From a virus: 53,948 nucleotides of DNA. Position 1 is the first letter of the stretch. Each line of letters opens with the position of its first letter. The DNA is taken from the IMG/VR virus record IMGVR_UViG_3300043408_000051, positions 1 to 53,948 of that record. One strand, written 5' to 3'. Below are positions 14,248-21,649 of the stretch, piece after piece. Made by a program: the position numbers and the translations under genes. A model generated the notes under the pieces. It was not told the origin of the DNA and did no database searches. It saw nothing but the letters and a program-made list of their open reading frames with translations.

Positions 14248-14618
14248 TAATTATTCCCCAAACTATTTCTCATAGAACCTGAATACCCTGCGACTCCTCC
14301 TGAGTACCAACCAACTCTAGGCTCAACATAATTACGGTCAATAGTAACAATGTCATCAATACCTAAAGTTTTTCTGTTGTATCCATACTTGTCTGGAAAC
14401 AAACGAATTTGAGGAAGATTGGGTCTAACCATGGCTTGAATATCTGCACCTGGAACATTCATAACCATTAATGCTTGAGAAGTTAATCGTTCTTCATTAG
14501 ATGACCAAGGACCGCTATATTGCCAACGCTTTGCAATTTGGTCTGGCATAAACGGAGGACGTTGTGTCCAAGGTTTTGTGTGGTCGTAACGACCATCTGT
14601 ACCACTACCTCTAGCCAT
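14247..14618 (-). CDS. Hypothetical protein (123 aa)
   Basis: Soluble, Gly/Tyr/Pro-rich, with a possible structured core around residues 40-100 (LTSQALMVMNV, then IDDIVTIDRNYVEPRVGW) and a Gly/Ser-rich end. It overlaps the upstream HhH-like gene by 8 bases and touches the zinc-ribbon gene by TAATG. No family recognised. Confidence 0.55.
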   Translation of the reverse strand: MARGSGTDGRYDHTKPWTQRPPFMPDQIAKRWQYSGPWSSNEERLTSQALMVMNVPGADIQAMVRPNLPQIRLFPDKYGYNRKTLGIDDIVTIDRNYVEPRVGWYSGGVAGYSGSMRNSLGNN

Positions 14619-15243
14619 TTGCCTGTCTTCCTTTTGGTTGAGTCCCCCATGTTACTGCTTGAACTTGATTAGCAATTGGTATACCTAACTCATGAGCAGC
14701 ATTTCTATAGGCTTCAGAGAAATGCTTGTATCTAGGTCCCGCTAAATGACCACTTAAAGTTTTTGTCATAGACCCTTTTTCCCCGACTGCAATATCGTGA
14801 GCATGACGGTCAATAGTTACTGGGAATGGGTCTTCAGGGTTTGCAATATTGTGGTAAAAATTCAATGTTTTTGCACCTGTTTTTTCATTAAATAAGGTGT
14901 CTGGGTCTTCACCCTCTAAAATTCTTTTGGCTTTAACAACCGTTGAAGAGTAATACTGGTGAGTTGTATCTCCTGTGTTTACTAGTTCTCTAGCAGCACG
15001 GATATTGCGATTCCATTCCATCGCAGGACTTAATGCTGACAAAATACCAGCACCTTTTTTAACATCGCCTTTGCCTAATTCAAAGGCTATGTCATTGGCT
15101 CTTTTATACCAATCTACACCTTCAGCACGTTGTTCTTTAGTGGCTGATTTAAAACGAGAAGTAATGTTGTCAACATTCTTTTGCATCAGTTGTTGAGACA
15201 TGATGGGGCTAAAAACAACCCGCTTTGCTAATTCTTCTGCCAT
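14611..15243 (-). CDS. Helical protein resembling HhH-GPD base-excision glycosylases (210 aa)
   Basis: The order of motifs recalls endonuclease III-type glycosylases. A helical region has GVDWYKRANDIA and AGILSALSPAMEWNRNI; then TGAKTLNFYHNI (122-133) stands where the helix-hairpin-helix and its GxKTA-type loop are expected; then VTIDRHAHDIA (142-152) matches the VDTHxxR segment that carries the catalytic Asp (here Asp145). The usual catalytic Lys of bifunctional enzymes is not evident. If correct it would bind or excise damaged or modified bases. It sits in an array of orphan genes, not among the replication genes. The similarity is by eye and distant. Confidence 0.5.
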   Translation of the reverse strand: MAEELAKRVVFSPIMSQQLMQKNVDNITSRFKSATKEQRAEGVDWYKRANDIAFELGKGDVKKGAGILSALSPAMEWNRNIRAARELVNTGDTTHQYYSSTVVKAKRILEGEDPDTLFNEKTGAKTLNFYHNIANPEDPFPVTIDRHAHDIAVGEKGSMTKTLSGHLAGPRYKHFSEAYRNAAHELGIPIANQVQAVTWGTQPKGRQANG

Positions 15244-15244
15244 G

Positions 15245-15775
15245 TTATCTCCAAGCAGGACGCATATTTAAAAGTTGAGAGGCTCTCTTTGGATTTAATT
15301 GTCCTGGTTGGTCAGCACGTAAGTTTGCTTTTCCGTCATTAACCAGATGCGGGGCAGGGGTCAGTTCAACCACAGGGCTATTTCGAGCCACCCGATATAC
15401 AACACTTCCGTTGGTATTATCCATTTTCGCATTCATTTGGCGCGATAATCCACGGGTCGGTTGTAACTCGGTAGGCCAGTAGTAACCACTTGGCTCAATG
15501 CGTTCACCTTTGTGAACACCTCGTTGGTACGCCTTCTTGTTAACATTATTCTTGACTGAATCAAGAAGTCTGTCATCTCGACGACGTGTAGTAAGTGTAC
15601 CTAAATATCCGTCAGGATACTCAGCAGACGGAACTCTTCCTACACCTAATCTTTGAAAATCTAAATTATCTCTAATTGCAGGTCCGCCATACCCACCTTG
15701 ATTGTTATAGCCATACAAACCACCTGCACCAAGTGATTGCCAATCTTGATTTGGTGACATATTGCTACCAGGCAT
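15245..15775 (-). CDS. Hypothetical Gly/Arg-rich protein (176 aa)
   Basis: The N-terminus is Gly/Tyr/Asn-rich and low complexity; the remainder is basic with short strands (YRVARNSPVVELTPAPHLV). Proline-Arg ending MRPAWR. The start shares its A with the upstream stop (TAATG). No recognised family; may be a virion-associated or assembly protein, given similar composition in its neighbours. Confidence 0.55.
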   Translation of the reverse strand: MPGSNMSPNQDWQSLGAGGLYGYNNQGGYGGPAIRDNLDFQRLGVGRVPSAEYPDGYLGTLTTRRRDDRLLDSVKNNVNKKAYQRGVHKGERIEPSGYYWPTELQPTRGLSRQMNAKMDNTNGSVVYRVARNSPVVELTPAPHLVNDGKANLRADQPGQLNPKRASQLLNMRPAWR

Positions 15776-16395
15776 TATTCACCTCTCATACGATTTGTGC
15801 GATTCTCATTTATAGTTCTTAAAACGCTTTCGTAATTAATTGGTTTCCCATTTAATGTTCCGCCAACTTTTTTCCAGTCTTTGTTAGCGTATTGATTGCG
15901 AGTAAAACTACCCTTACCGCCTGCCATATCTAAAGCACCTGGGCGATAGCGTGGGTCTGAATCATTTTTTCCTAAATCCGCAGTATGGAATAAAACATCT
16001 CCACCTGACTTTAAATGGTGTCCGCGACTAGAAACTCTGCTTCCAGGCAATGCATAAGCAGCCTGTTGCTTCTCGTTCTCACCCATTTTTTGAGAAGCAC
16101 TTGGAGTAGGAACTTGTACAGATAAATCTTGAGTGTAATGTCCTTCAGGATATTTCCAAGCACCATGCACTGCTGCTGCATTACCCTCAACTACAGGTTT
16201 ATTCTTTTCTTTAAAAGAAGTTATGTCTTCTTCTTTTGCAGGCAGGGGAAGAGTTTTTTCTGCCCCAGCAAAAGCAGTCATGAACCCCTTACCAGATACC
16301 TCAGTGCGGTCTTTAAAATTTAAAGAGGCTCCGCCTGTATTTGGGCTATTTAAGTGCTCAGCAAACTGAGCATCGCTAAGGGCTTTATTACTCAT
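15775..16395 (-). CDS. Hypothetical hydrophilic protein (206 aa)
   Basis: Mostly polar and probably flexible, with a more ordered centre (residues about 105-175: SRVSSRGHHLKSGGDVLFHT, then GALDMAGGKGSF). The first gene of this minus-strand run, with a 52-base divergent gap to the plus-strand gene at 16448. No family recognised. Confidence 0.55.
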   Translation of the reverse strand: MSNKALSDAQFAEHLNSPNTGGASLNFKDRTEVSGKGFMTAFAGAEKTLPLPAKEEDITSFKEKNKPVVEGNAAAVHGAWKYPEGHYTQDLSVQVPTPSASQKMGENEKQQAAYALPGSRVSSRGHHLKSGGDVLFHTADLGKNDSDPRYRPGALDMAGGKGSFTRNQYANKDWKKVGGTLNGKPINYESVLRTINENRTNRMRGE

Positions 16396-16447
16396 ACCTA
16401 TATGGTCTAAGATAAGACCACACTTGTCAGGATAAAGGGGGTATTAA
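16396..16447. promoter_or_regulatory. Divergent intergenic region with small inverted repeat
   Basis: The 52 bases between two divergent genes contain GGTCT (16404-16408) and AGACC (16415-16419), an inverted repeat with a 6-base centre, and TTGTCA on the plus strand. Promoters for both directions must lie here or nearby, but I cannot assign a convincing -35/-10 pair to either. Confidence 0.3.
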
Positions 16448-16618
16448 ATGGCACTAAAACACCACTGCGTTGTCGCTATTGTCAACGAAGTCCTGTATCA
16501 GGCTGTTTGTAATCCTGTCCGATGTGGTTGGAAAGGGTCAGTAACATCCGAAATTGACATGGCTAAATTTGAAATTGAAATCCATTACGTAGAGGTTTTA
16601 GAACTTAAAAATTCTTGA
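16448..16618 (+). CDS. Lone plus-strand small protein with CxxxxCGW motif (56 aa)
   Basis: AAAGGGGG precedes ATG 16448 at good spacing. The chain reads MALKHHCVVAIVNEVLYQAV, then CNPVRCGWKG and an Ala/Glu helix: a beta-hairpin with a Cys pair. It is the only plus-strand gene between 6.4 kb and the right end. Its last 34 bases overlap the 3' end of the metallophosphoesterase gene on the opposite strand. A strong ribosome site and a coherent protein pattern support it. Confidence 0.6.
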   Translation: MALKHHCVVAIVNEVLYQAVCNPVRCGWKGSVTSEIDMAKFEIEIHYVEVLELKNS

Positions 16619-17799
16619 CCTTGATACAACGCACTTCCTTCAATAATGTTTACCGTCTCTACAGAAAATCTTCCAGACGTTTCGTTGTACCAAACTACAG
16701 CCAGTCCTTGTTGCCAATTCTCGTAATGTTTTCCTGGGCGACCATCGCCACCAACTCCAGAGTTTGCTCCTGGAACAGCACCATCAACTCGGCATAAACA
16801 ACCAGGGCTTACTGACACACTTCTAATTGGACCATCTGCATCAAACGTTGTTCTGTACTGCATTTCAATACGATGAATGTGTCCAAAAATAGTTGAAAGG
16901 TGTGGTGTATCGTTTGTGTAGGCAACTGCGGTATTACCGTTGCTTCGCACTTTATTGCCATGCATAGCACGCAAGTATTTACCTAACCAAACCATTGACT
17001 CTTGAGATGGATACTTGTCGTAAAACTCTACGTTTAACTCTTTTAAGCAGAGAAGGTTTTGAACACTTAAAACAGGGTCTCCAGTTAGGTCATCTGCTTT
17101 CTTCAAACCGTAGGAAGCCTGAGCATTTCGAGTAGCGTATAGATTAAGTCGGTTGTCGTGGTTACCTTCAAGCAAAACTATTCGTGCTTCTGGAGAAATT
17201 GCTCGTTGTTTTGCTAAGAACTCATGACCGTAGTTAATGGCTAGTTGTGTTGTTCCAGCAAAGGCTGCTTCTTGTATAAATTTGGAATGTTCTGGCAAAT
17301 CTAAGAAATCTCCAAGATTTATAACTACATCAATTCCGTACTTTTCTTGGACATACGCCATAATCTGTAAAGCAACATCAATTGCTTGTTCATCATGAAA
17401 TGGGTCTAATGTTCCGTCTTCGTAACGACGATAACCAATTTGAGGGTCAGGTAAAATAAACGCACACTTTAAATCTGTTTCAGACTTCTTTTTTACCTGT
17501 GGTTTCCAAGGTAATTTTACTTCTACTGGAGTTGCTGGACGGATTATTTCCCATTGCGGTCCTGCTTCCCAAGAAGGGTGTAAAACAACCTTAACCGCTT
17601 CAAGGTCGTTGATGACGGGTTCTCCGTCTTCCCCTTTAGTAACCGTTTGGTAAGTAGATACACTAACCCGAGAAATCTTCCCAACTTCATCGCGGTCAAT
17701 TCCGTTTTTCTGTAATACTTCATTAATCTTTGACTCCACAATTTGTTGTTCTGCGTCAGTCAAAACCTTGTTTAGTTCATCCTTATTCATTCTCGACAT
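16585..17799 (-). CDS. Calcineurin-like metallophosphoesterase (404 aa)
   Basis: The catalytic domain (about 110-340) shows the ordered motifs of the family: DPQ (118-120, where DxH is usual), GDFLD (163-167), GNHDNR (212-217), AMHGN, and GHIHR (about 295). It would bind two metals and hydrolyse phosphodiesters or phosphomonoesters, possibly DNA ends. The His to Gln change in the first motif removes one usual metal ligand. The N-terminal 110 residues are separate and unrecognised. ATG 17799 is used; ATG 17790 overlaps the upstream stop as ATGA and is equally plausible. Confidence 0.85.
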   Translation of the reverse strand: MSRMNKDELNKVLTDAEQQIVESKINEVLQKNGIDRDEVGKISRVSVSTYQTVTKGEDGEPVINDLEAVKVVLHPSWEAGPQWEIIRPATPVEVKLPWKPQVKKKSETDLKCAFILPDPQIGYRRYEDGTLDPFHDEQAIDVALQIMAYVQEKYGIDVVINLGDFLDLPEHSKFIQEAAFAGTTQLAINYGHEFLAKQRAISPEARIVLLEGNHDNRLNLYATRNAQASYGLKKADDLTGDPVLSVQNLLCLKELNVEFYDKYPSQESMVWLGKYLRAMHGNKVRSNGNTAVAYTNDTPHLSTIFGHIHRIEMQYRTTFDADGPIRSVSVSPGCLCRVDGAVPGANSGVGGDGRPGKHYENWQQGLAVVWYNETSGRFSVETVNIIEGSALYQGQEFLSSKTST

Positions 17800-18041
17800 G
17801 CACAGCGTCCTGTTCTATGAGTCCTGATGGTGTCCCGACTAACATCACAAACTCTCGACAACAGTCGATGAAGTTCTGCGTGAGTAATGTTGGAGTCCAT
17901 TATTTTTTTAACACGGAATGCTTCATCTTCAGTTAATGTTTTTAACCATTTACCAAATTTGCATGTCCATGGACGAACATTTGGGGCTTCTGCTTTTGCT
18001 AACAATTCATCAAGAACTGAAAGAAGCGATTCTTCTGCCAT
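17787..18041 (-). CDS. Small HTH-like protein (84 aa)
   Basis: A short Trp-containing helix (RPWTCKFGKWLKTL) is followed by ITHAELHRLLSRVCDVSRDTIRTHR, a good helix-turn-helix, and a tail TGRCACRE. Proteins with this ending (HR.G.C.C) are common in actinobacterial phages and probably bind DNA. Expressed from the region at 18042-18114 together with the metallophosphoesterase, whose start lies inside it. Confidence 0.65.
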   Translation of the reverse strand: MAEESLLSVLDELLAKAEAPNVRPWTCKFGKWLKTLTEDEAFRVKKIMDSNITHAELHRLLSRVCDVSRDTIRTHRTGRCACRE

Positions 18042-18065
18042 AAGTAGCCCTTCGTTACTAGTTTG

Positions 18066-18104
18066 TCTACGAATTAGTATACAAACTCTTTAACGAAAAC
18101 GACT
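18066..18104 (-). promoter_or_regulatory. Candidate promoter for the HTH and metallophosphoesterase genes
   Basis: On the minus strand TATACT (18081-18076) is a near-consensus -10 preceded by TTTG, about 35 bases upstream of ATG 18041. It overlaps an inverted repeat, GTTTGT (18061-18066) and ACAAAC (18081-18086), that could be an operator. No good -35 is visible. The whole 73-base gap has no gene. Confidence 0.4.
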
Positions 18105-18114
18105 ACGACACGAC

Positions 18115-18357
18115 CTATCTTTTTTCGACTCCAGGTTGAGATGGACTTCCGTCATCCCACTTGTAAAAGGACCCCTGTGTTTGTTTGGATAGAGGTTGCG
18201 GAGTTCCATAAGGGTCACTGTCGTTGGTCCACGCAGTGCGTCTACCTTGTGAAGTTAAATTTGCGCTGCCTAATCCTTTGGGAGCGGTGTAGCCAGAATA
18301 CCTAAAAGGTTTTGGCATCTCTCCACCCTGTGCAGCAGAAAGAGCGTTTGAACTCAT
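18115..18357 (-). CDS. Hypothetical protein (80 aa)
   Basis: The start is placed at ATG 18357, one base after the upstream stop. The frame stays open to 18546 but that part lies inside the upstream gene. The protein is hydrophilic, Ser/Gly/Pro-rich, with YSGYTAPKGLG and ends in SQPGVEKR. Probably disordered; no family. Confidence 0.5.
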   Translation of the reverse strand: MSSNALSAAQGGEMPKPFRYSGYTAPKGLGSANLTSQGRRTAWTNDSDPYGTPQPLSKQTQGSFYKWDDGSPSQPGVEKR

Positions 18358-18358
18358 G

Positions 18359-18760
18359 TTAGCCTCGTGAGTCGTGAATGGAATCTGTGAGCGATGCTCG
18401 AGTTCCCATTGTGCTTGAAACAACGCGACCATTACGCATAGTTGACGCTGCCTCTGGAGAAGTAACAGAATATGTAGAAGAAATTCTACATGCTGGTCCA
18501 AGTTTTTCGCTACCTGCCTGCATAGGAGCACGCTTTGCTTTTGCACCCATAACTGTTGGGTCTGCTGCCTGTGTGCCCTTCTTTGGAATTAACTTTCCAC
18601 GAACTGCACCGATAGACAAACGAGCACTTGACGCGTTTAGCATATCGTTAATTGCATCTGGAACTTGAACGGAAACTTTCTTATCAGCACCACCTAGTGT
18701 GCTACTTGCTGCACCTGCACGACGACGCATGGCCTGTCCCATCTTTCGATAATCTGACAT
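18359..18760 (-). CDS. Hypothetical basic protein (133 aa)
   Basis: AAAGGAG precedes ATG 18760. The sequence is basic and Ala/Ser/Gly-rich, with a short possibly helical segment (VPDAINDMLNASSARLSIGAV) and no hydrophobic core elsewhere. It continues the style of the 12.7-16.4 kb array of low-complexity proteins. No family recognised. Confidence 0.5.
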   Translation of the reverse strand: MSDYRKMGQAMRRRAGAASSTLGGADKKVSVQVPDAINDMLNASSARLSIGAVRGKLIPKKGTQAADPTVMGAKAKRAPMQAGSEKLGPACRISSTYSVTSPEAASTMRNGRVVSSTMGTRASLTDSIHDSRG

Positions 18761-18795
18761 GTAAACTCCTTTGCTTACAGTAATAATACTCTTTT

Positions 18796-19086
18796 TTATC
18801 TTGCTTCAATGCTAAAAACAATTGCTGAGATTTCTCCGTCACGGCTCTCTATGGTCGTAAACCCTGGTTTACACGTCAAGTCTAATCCACGAGGAGCAAC
18901 GTATCCTCGAGCAATCGCTAGTGCTTTAACCGCCTGATTGACGGCTCCTGCACCTACGGCTCTTAGTTTTACTTGTCCACCTGAGTACAAAGCATGAGCA
19001 ATTGCAGAAGCAACGCTTTGAGGGTTACTTCCAGCACTTACACGTAAAAACGCTTCTTCTGAAGCGGGTGTTGGTTCTTTAGTCAC
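18796..19086 (-). CDS. SpoVS-family (Alba-fold) protein (96 aa)
   Basis: Matches stage V sporulation protein S along its whole length. It has FLRVSAGSNPQSVASAIAHAL, then KLRAVGAGAVNQAVKALAIAR, YVAPRGLDLTCKPGFTTIE and a final beta-strand. SpoVS is a small Alba-like fold that acts in sporulation and cell division in Bacillus and is thought to bind nucleic acid. Here it is a phage gene next to recombination functions. The start is GTG 19086, with AAAGGAC upstream. It may package or protect DNA or RNA, or interfere with host development; both are inference. Confidence 0.9.
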   Translation of the reverse strand: MTKEPTPASEEAFLRVSAGSNPQSVASAIAHALYSGGQVKLRAVGAGAVNQAVKALAIARGYVAPRGLDLTCKPGFTTIESRDGEISAIVFSIEAR

Positions 19087-19158
19087 AATTGGTAGTCCTT
19101 TAAGTTCGAGTTGTAGTGCCCTGCCTGTTTATAAAGGTAGAGAATAAACCTTAAAAAA

Positions 19159-19749
19159 TCAGGCTAAACGTGGCTCATCTCGATATTTTGGGTTTGTCAT
19201 TTGCTCAATAATCCCTTTTTCAACGGCATTTATCCCATTTCCTGAGACCAAACGGGCTAGAGCATAAGAGTCAGCAGCATTGTCATCGTTAAATTCAACG
19301 TCCCACCGCTTATACATCTGGAGCAACATCTCTTGCTTTTTGGCGTTGCCTTTACCTGCAGCAAACTTCTTTAAGGTCATAGGAGAAACCTGTAATGGAA
19401 ATATTTTGTCTCTTTCATACAAAGCCAACTTAACAATTGCTGCTAGTTCACCTAATTTAAGAGCGGAAGGACTTTGTAAAACACTTCCCTCTATGGCTAC
19501 ATCTAATACATCTGCACCGTGTTCTTGAATGTAATCTAAAGTGTCTTCAAGCCACTCTTTAATATCTACTAGTCTTTCAATGCCAAAATAAGGAGACTTG
19601 TATACCCACGTAAAAAATTCTAGAGGGTTATCTTCAGATAAGGCTGTTAAAGCAAACCCTGTTAACGATTGGTCAATCCCAATGTAAACGTCTGTTTTTC
19701 TTGTTAATCCACCATCAATCGTTTTTAGCAGCACGCAGTTCACGCTCAT
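19159..19749 (-). CDS. RuvC-like Holliday junction resolvase (196 aa)
   Basis: An RNase H-fold endonuclease that cuts four-way junctions. Acidic residues are in place: Asp26 in YIGIDQSLTGFA, Glu87 in VAIEGSV, and Asp155/156 and Asp160 in DDNAADSYALARL. A basic loop LKKFAAGKGNAKKQE (126-140) is typical for the DNA-binding segment. It would trim branched replication intermediates before packaging. ATG 19749 overlaps the upstream gene by 35 bases; GTG 19734 is an alternative start that keeps all motifs. Confidence 0.9.
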   Translation of the reverse strand: MSVNCVLLKTIDGGLTRKTDVYIGIDQSLTGFALTALSEDNPLEFFTWVYKSPYFGIERLVDIKEWLEDTLDYIQEHGADVLDVAIEGSVLQSPSALKLGELAAIVKLALYERDKIFPLQVSPMTLKKFAAGKGNAKKQEMLLQMYKRWDVEFNDDNAADSYALARLVSGNGINAVEKGIIEQMTNPKYRDEPRLA

Positions 19750-20002
19750 CTATAACCATCTGTAGGGTTCCTAAATAACCAGCACCATCTACAATGTTAT
19801 CTCGACTGTGTTTATGAACTTCTCGACAAATCTTTACCCAAGTCATTGCTAAAGCAACCTGTTCTTCAGTCACTTCACTACCAAAAATTACAGACCAACC
19901 TTTTGCAATTCTTGCAAAATTATCTAATGGGTGGTCGTAGGCTTTATTACGGTCATTTGTAATTAAACGCTGTGCTTCGTATAAAACTGTCTCTTCTACC
20001 AT
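19715..20002 (-). CDS. DUF6378 / MazG-like protein (95 aa)
   Basis: The pattern EAQRLITNDRNKAYDHPLDNF, then IAKGWSVIFG, QVALAMTWVKICRE and DNIVDGAGYLGTLQMV matches the phage DUF6378 family. It looks like an all-alpha NTP pyrophosphohydrolase (MazG-like) domain, with acidic metal-binding helices. It might hydrolyse a nucleotide to shape the dNTP pool or counter a host alarm signal; that is inference. The start overlaps the upstream stop by 7 bases. Confidence 0.75.
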   Translation of the reverse strand: MVEETVLYEAQRLITNDRNKAYDHPLDNFARIAKGWSVIFGSEVTEEQVALAMTWVKICREVHKHSRDNIVDGAGYLGTLQMVIDERELRAAKND

Positions 20003-20484
20003 GCTGCCTTATCCTGTCTATTTGCTCTAAAGTCTGAGGCTCTTCGAGTTAGTTCTCTAGAAATTAAAGCGGAATCTCTTTCTAGATTAAAGAACATGAC
20101 TTCAATCATTTTTCTGTAAGCATACAAAACTTCTAAATCATCAGACAGTTTTATAATTTCGGGACTTCCTGCAACATCAGCCTTCATAGAAGCAACTGGA
20201 GTTTTAGTTGTTGAACTTGACCTAACAATCATTAGTTTTGCAGTTTGCGTTTCTAGTAGTTTTTCTGCAGCACGTTCATCAATCTGTGCTGCTGCTAGTT
20301 GTGTTGCAACATAGTTTGTCCAAGCGGTTAATTTACTAAACAGCCTGCTTAACTCTTCACTATCTAATAGGGTTAAATCAGGGTGCGGTACGGGAAACGT
20401 TGATTGTGTTGGTGAAATAACAAACCCCTGGTTTAGTAACTCTTCAACTGCTTGTTGTGATGCTTGCCCTAATTTAAGCGACAT
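19996..20484 (-). CDS. Hypothetical helical protein (162 aa)
   Basis: Start at ATG 20484, because GGAGGAG sits just upstream; the frame extends to 20532 but without such a site. The protein is mostly helical, with a central segment SEELSRLFSKLTAWTNYVATQL and a basic C-terminal helix. It overlaps the upstream nuclease gene by 11 bases and the DUF6378 gene by 7. It probably acts with them, but its role is unknown. Confidence 0.7.
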   Translation of the reverse strand: MSLKLGQASQQAVEELLNQGFVISPTQSTFPVPHPDLTLLDSEELSRLFSKLTAWTNYVATQLAAAQIDERAAEKLLETQTAKLMIVRSSSTTKTPVASMKADVAGSPEIIKLSDDLEVLYAYRKMIEVMFFNLERDSALISRELTRRASDFRANRQDKAAW

Positions 20485-21328
20485 TTTCTCCTCCAAATTG
20501 TTGACATGATTTACAGCCAAACTTTCCACCAATATTACACTCTAAGGGTTCTTTAGCGTCAACAGCAGCACAGACTGTCTTTGCCTTTTCAAAAATCTCT
20601 TCTACCATTCCAAAATCTGCTTTTATAGTAAATTCACTATAGTCTTGGTCCGCTTTTAACTCATAGATAAAAACAATCTCGTCTACTGGTTGAAGCATTC
20701 GTCGCATTAGTTCTAAGTAAATCTGACCTTGTAAAAGGTGTGTATTGAAAGGTCGTTTGATTGACCGCCATGCTTTTTGCACATCACCTTCGTGCTTTGC
20801 TAACAACTCTGGTGCTTCGAAACGTAACGTTCCTGCACCAATTGATTTAATCTCAATGAGGCAGTCATTACCAATACCTTTTATCCATCCGTCTGTATGA
20901 CCTTGGATTCTTGAAGGAGCGTCAGACAAAGTAACTTCTTCGTACTTTAAGAAGAGACTTCTAGCACCGCAATTTAAACAAACAACTGGGGAGGTAGCAA
21001 ACATCTCTCCACCGCAGACCATACAGTGCCACTGACCATACAAAACTCCCATTTCTCTAAACCAGTTTTGCCATTTAGCGTGAATGTAGTGTCCTTCATC
21101 AAAGATAGACTGCAGCCGTAAATTAGGTGTTTCTTTTTTAACTGGGACTCCTGTAAGTGCGAAATAAGAGGCTCGTAAACACCAATCTTTTTTTACAATT
21201 TCTGAAGGGTGTAGCACGGTGGTAGAGCGTGGTTCGGGTGCTCTAGACAACAGATGTCTTTCAACATCTCCTACCAATCTAGGGTTAGTTTTCTTAGCCT
21301 CTAGAAACCTCTTTAATTCGGCGTTCAT
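20474..21328 (-). CDS. Cas4/RecB-like PD-(D/E)XK nuclease with zinc ribbon (284 aa)
   Basis: The core shows the nuclease motifs GHTDG (143-147; Asp146) and LIEIKSIG (157-164; Glu159 and Lys161), then HLLQGQIYLEL. A Cys at position 50 and three late Cys (CNIGGKFGCKSC) fit the iron-sulfur pattern of Cas4 and AddB-type nucleases. Unusually, an extra Cys4 ribbon (CMVC and CLNC, 102-120) is inserted before the core. It would process DNA ends together with the neighbouring RecA. The stop of the preceding WhiB gene abuts its ATG. Confidence 0.85.
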   Translation of the reverse strand: MNAELKRFLEAKKTNPRLVGDVERHLLSRAPEPRSTTVLHPSEIVKKDWCLRASYFALTGVPVKKETPNLRLQSIFDEGHYIHAKWQNWFREMGVLYGQWHCMVCGGEMFATSPVVCLNCGARSLFLKYEEVTLSDAPSRIQGHTDGWIKGIGNDCLIEIKSIGAGTLRFEAPELLAKHEGDVQKAWRSIKRPFNTHLLQGQIYLELMRRMLQPVDEIVFIYELKADQDYSEFTIKADFGMVEEIFEKAKTVCAAVDAKEPLECNIGGKFGCKSCQQFGGENVA

Positions 21329-21646
21329 TTAATCCTCTAGTCCTTTTATGTATTGTTCTAACGACATTGTTTTTTTATACTTTTTCTTCCATTTACGAAT
21401 TAGAGCGTTTCTTTCTCGATGAGACAGTCCTCCCCAAATTCCATGTGGCTCATCCCTTTCTACAGCATCCCACAGACAATTTAAGCGAACTGGACATGGT
21501 TTATTTCCAGTTGCTCCAAAGCAAAACGTCTTTGCTCTATCTGCGATGATTGTGTACAATTCTTTATCACGTGGGGGGTAAAAAGTGTCAGTGTCCTCTC
21601 CCTTACACTTTGCTTCATACCGCCATGCGTAAGACGGTTCATCCAT
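21329..21646 (-). CDS. WhiB-family iron-sulfur transcription factor (105 aa)
   Basis: WhiB proteins are almost confined to Actinobacteria and their phages. Four Cys that would bind a [4Fe-4S] cluster are Cys14, Cys42, Cys51 and Cys57, followed by the GIWGG turn (69-73) and a basic tail (RKWKKKYKK). The spacing CX8C between the second and third Cys is longer than the usual CX2C. It likely binds the primary sigma factor and redirects host transcription. It is placed between two nuclease genes, so it may be made early with the recombination genes. Confidence 0.9.
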   Translation of the reverse strand: MDEPSYAWRYEAKCKGEDTDTFYPPRDKELYTIIADRAKTFCFGATGNKPCPVRLNCLWDAVERDEPHGIWGGLSHRERNALIRKWKKKYKKTMSLEQYIKGLED

Positions 21647-21649
21647 GCT

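Noticed and set aside
18358-18546. Longer N-terminus for the 18115-18357 gene
   Set aside because: The extra part lies fully inside the upstream gene, and a start one base after that gene's stop is available.
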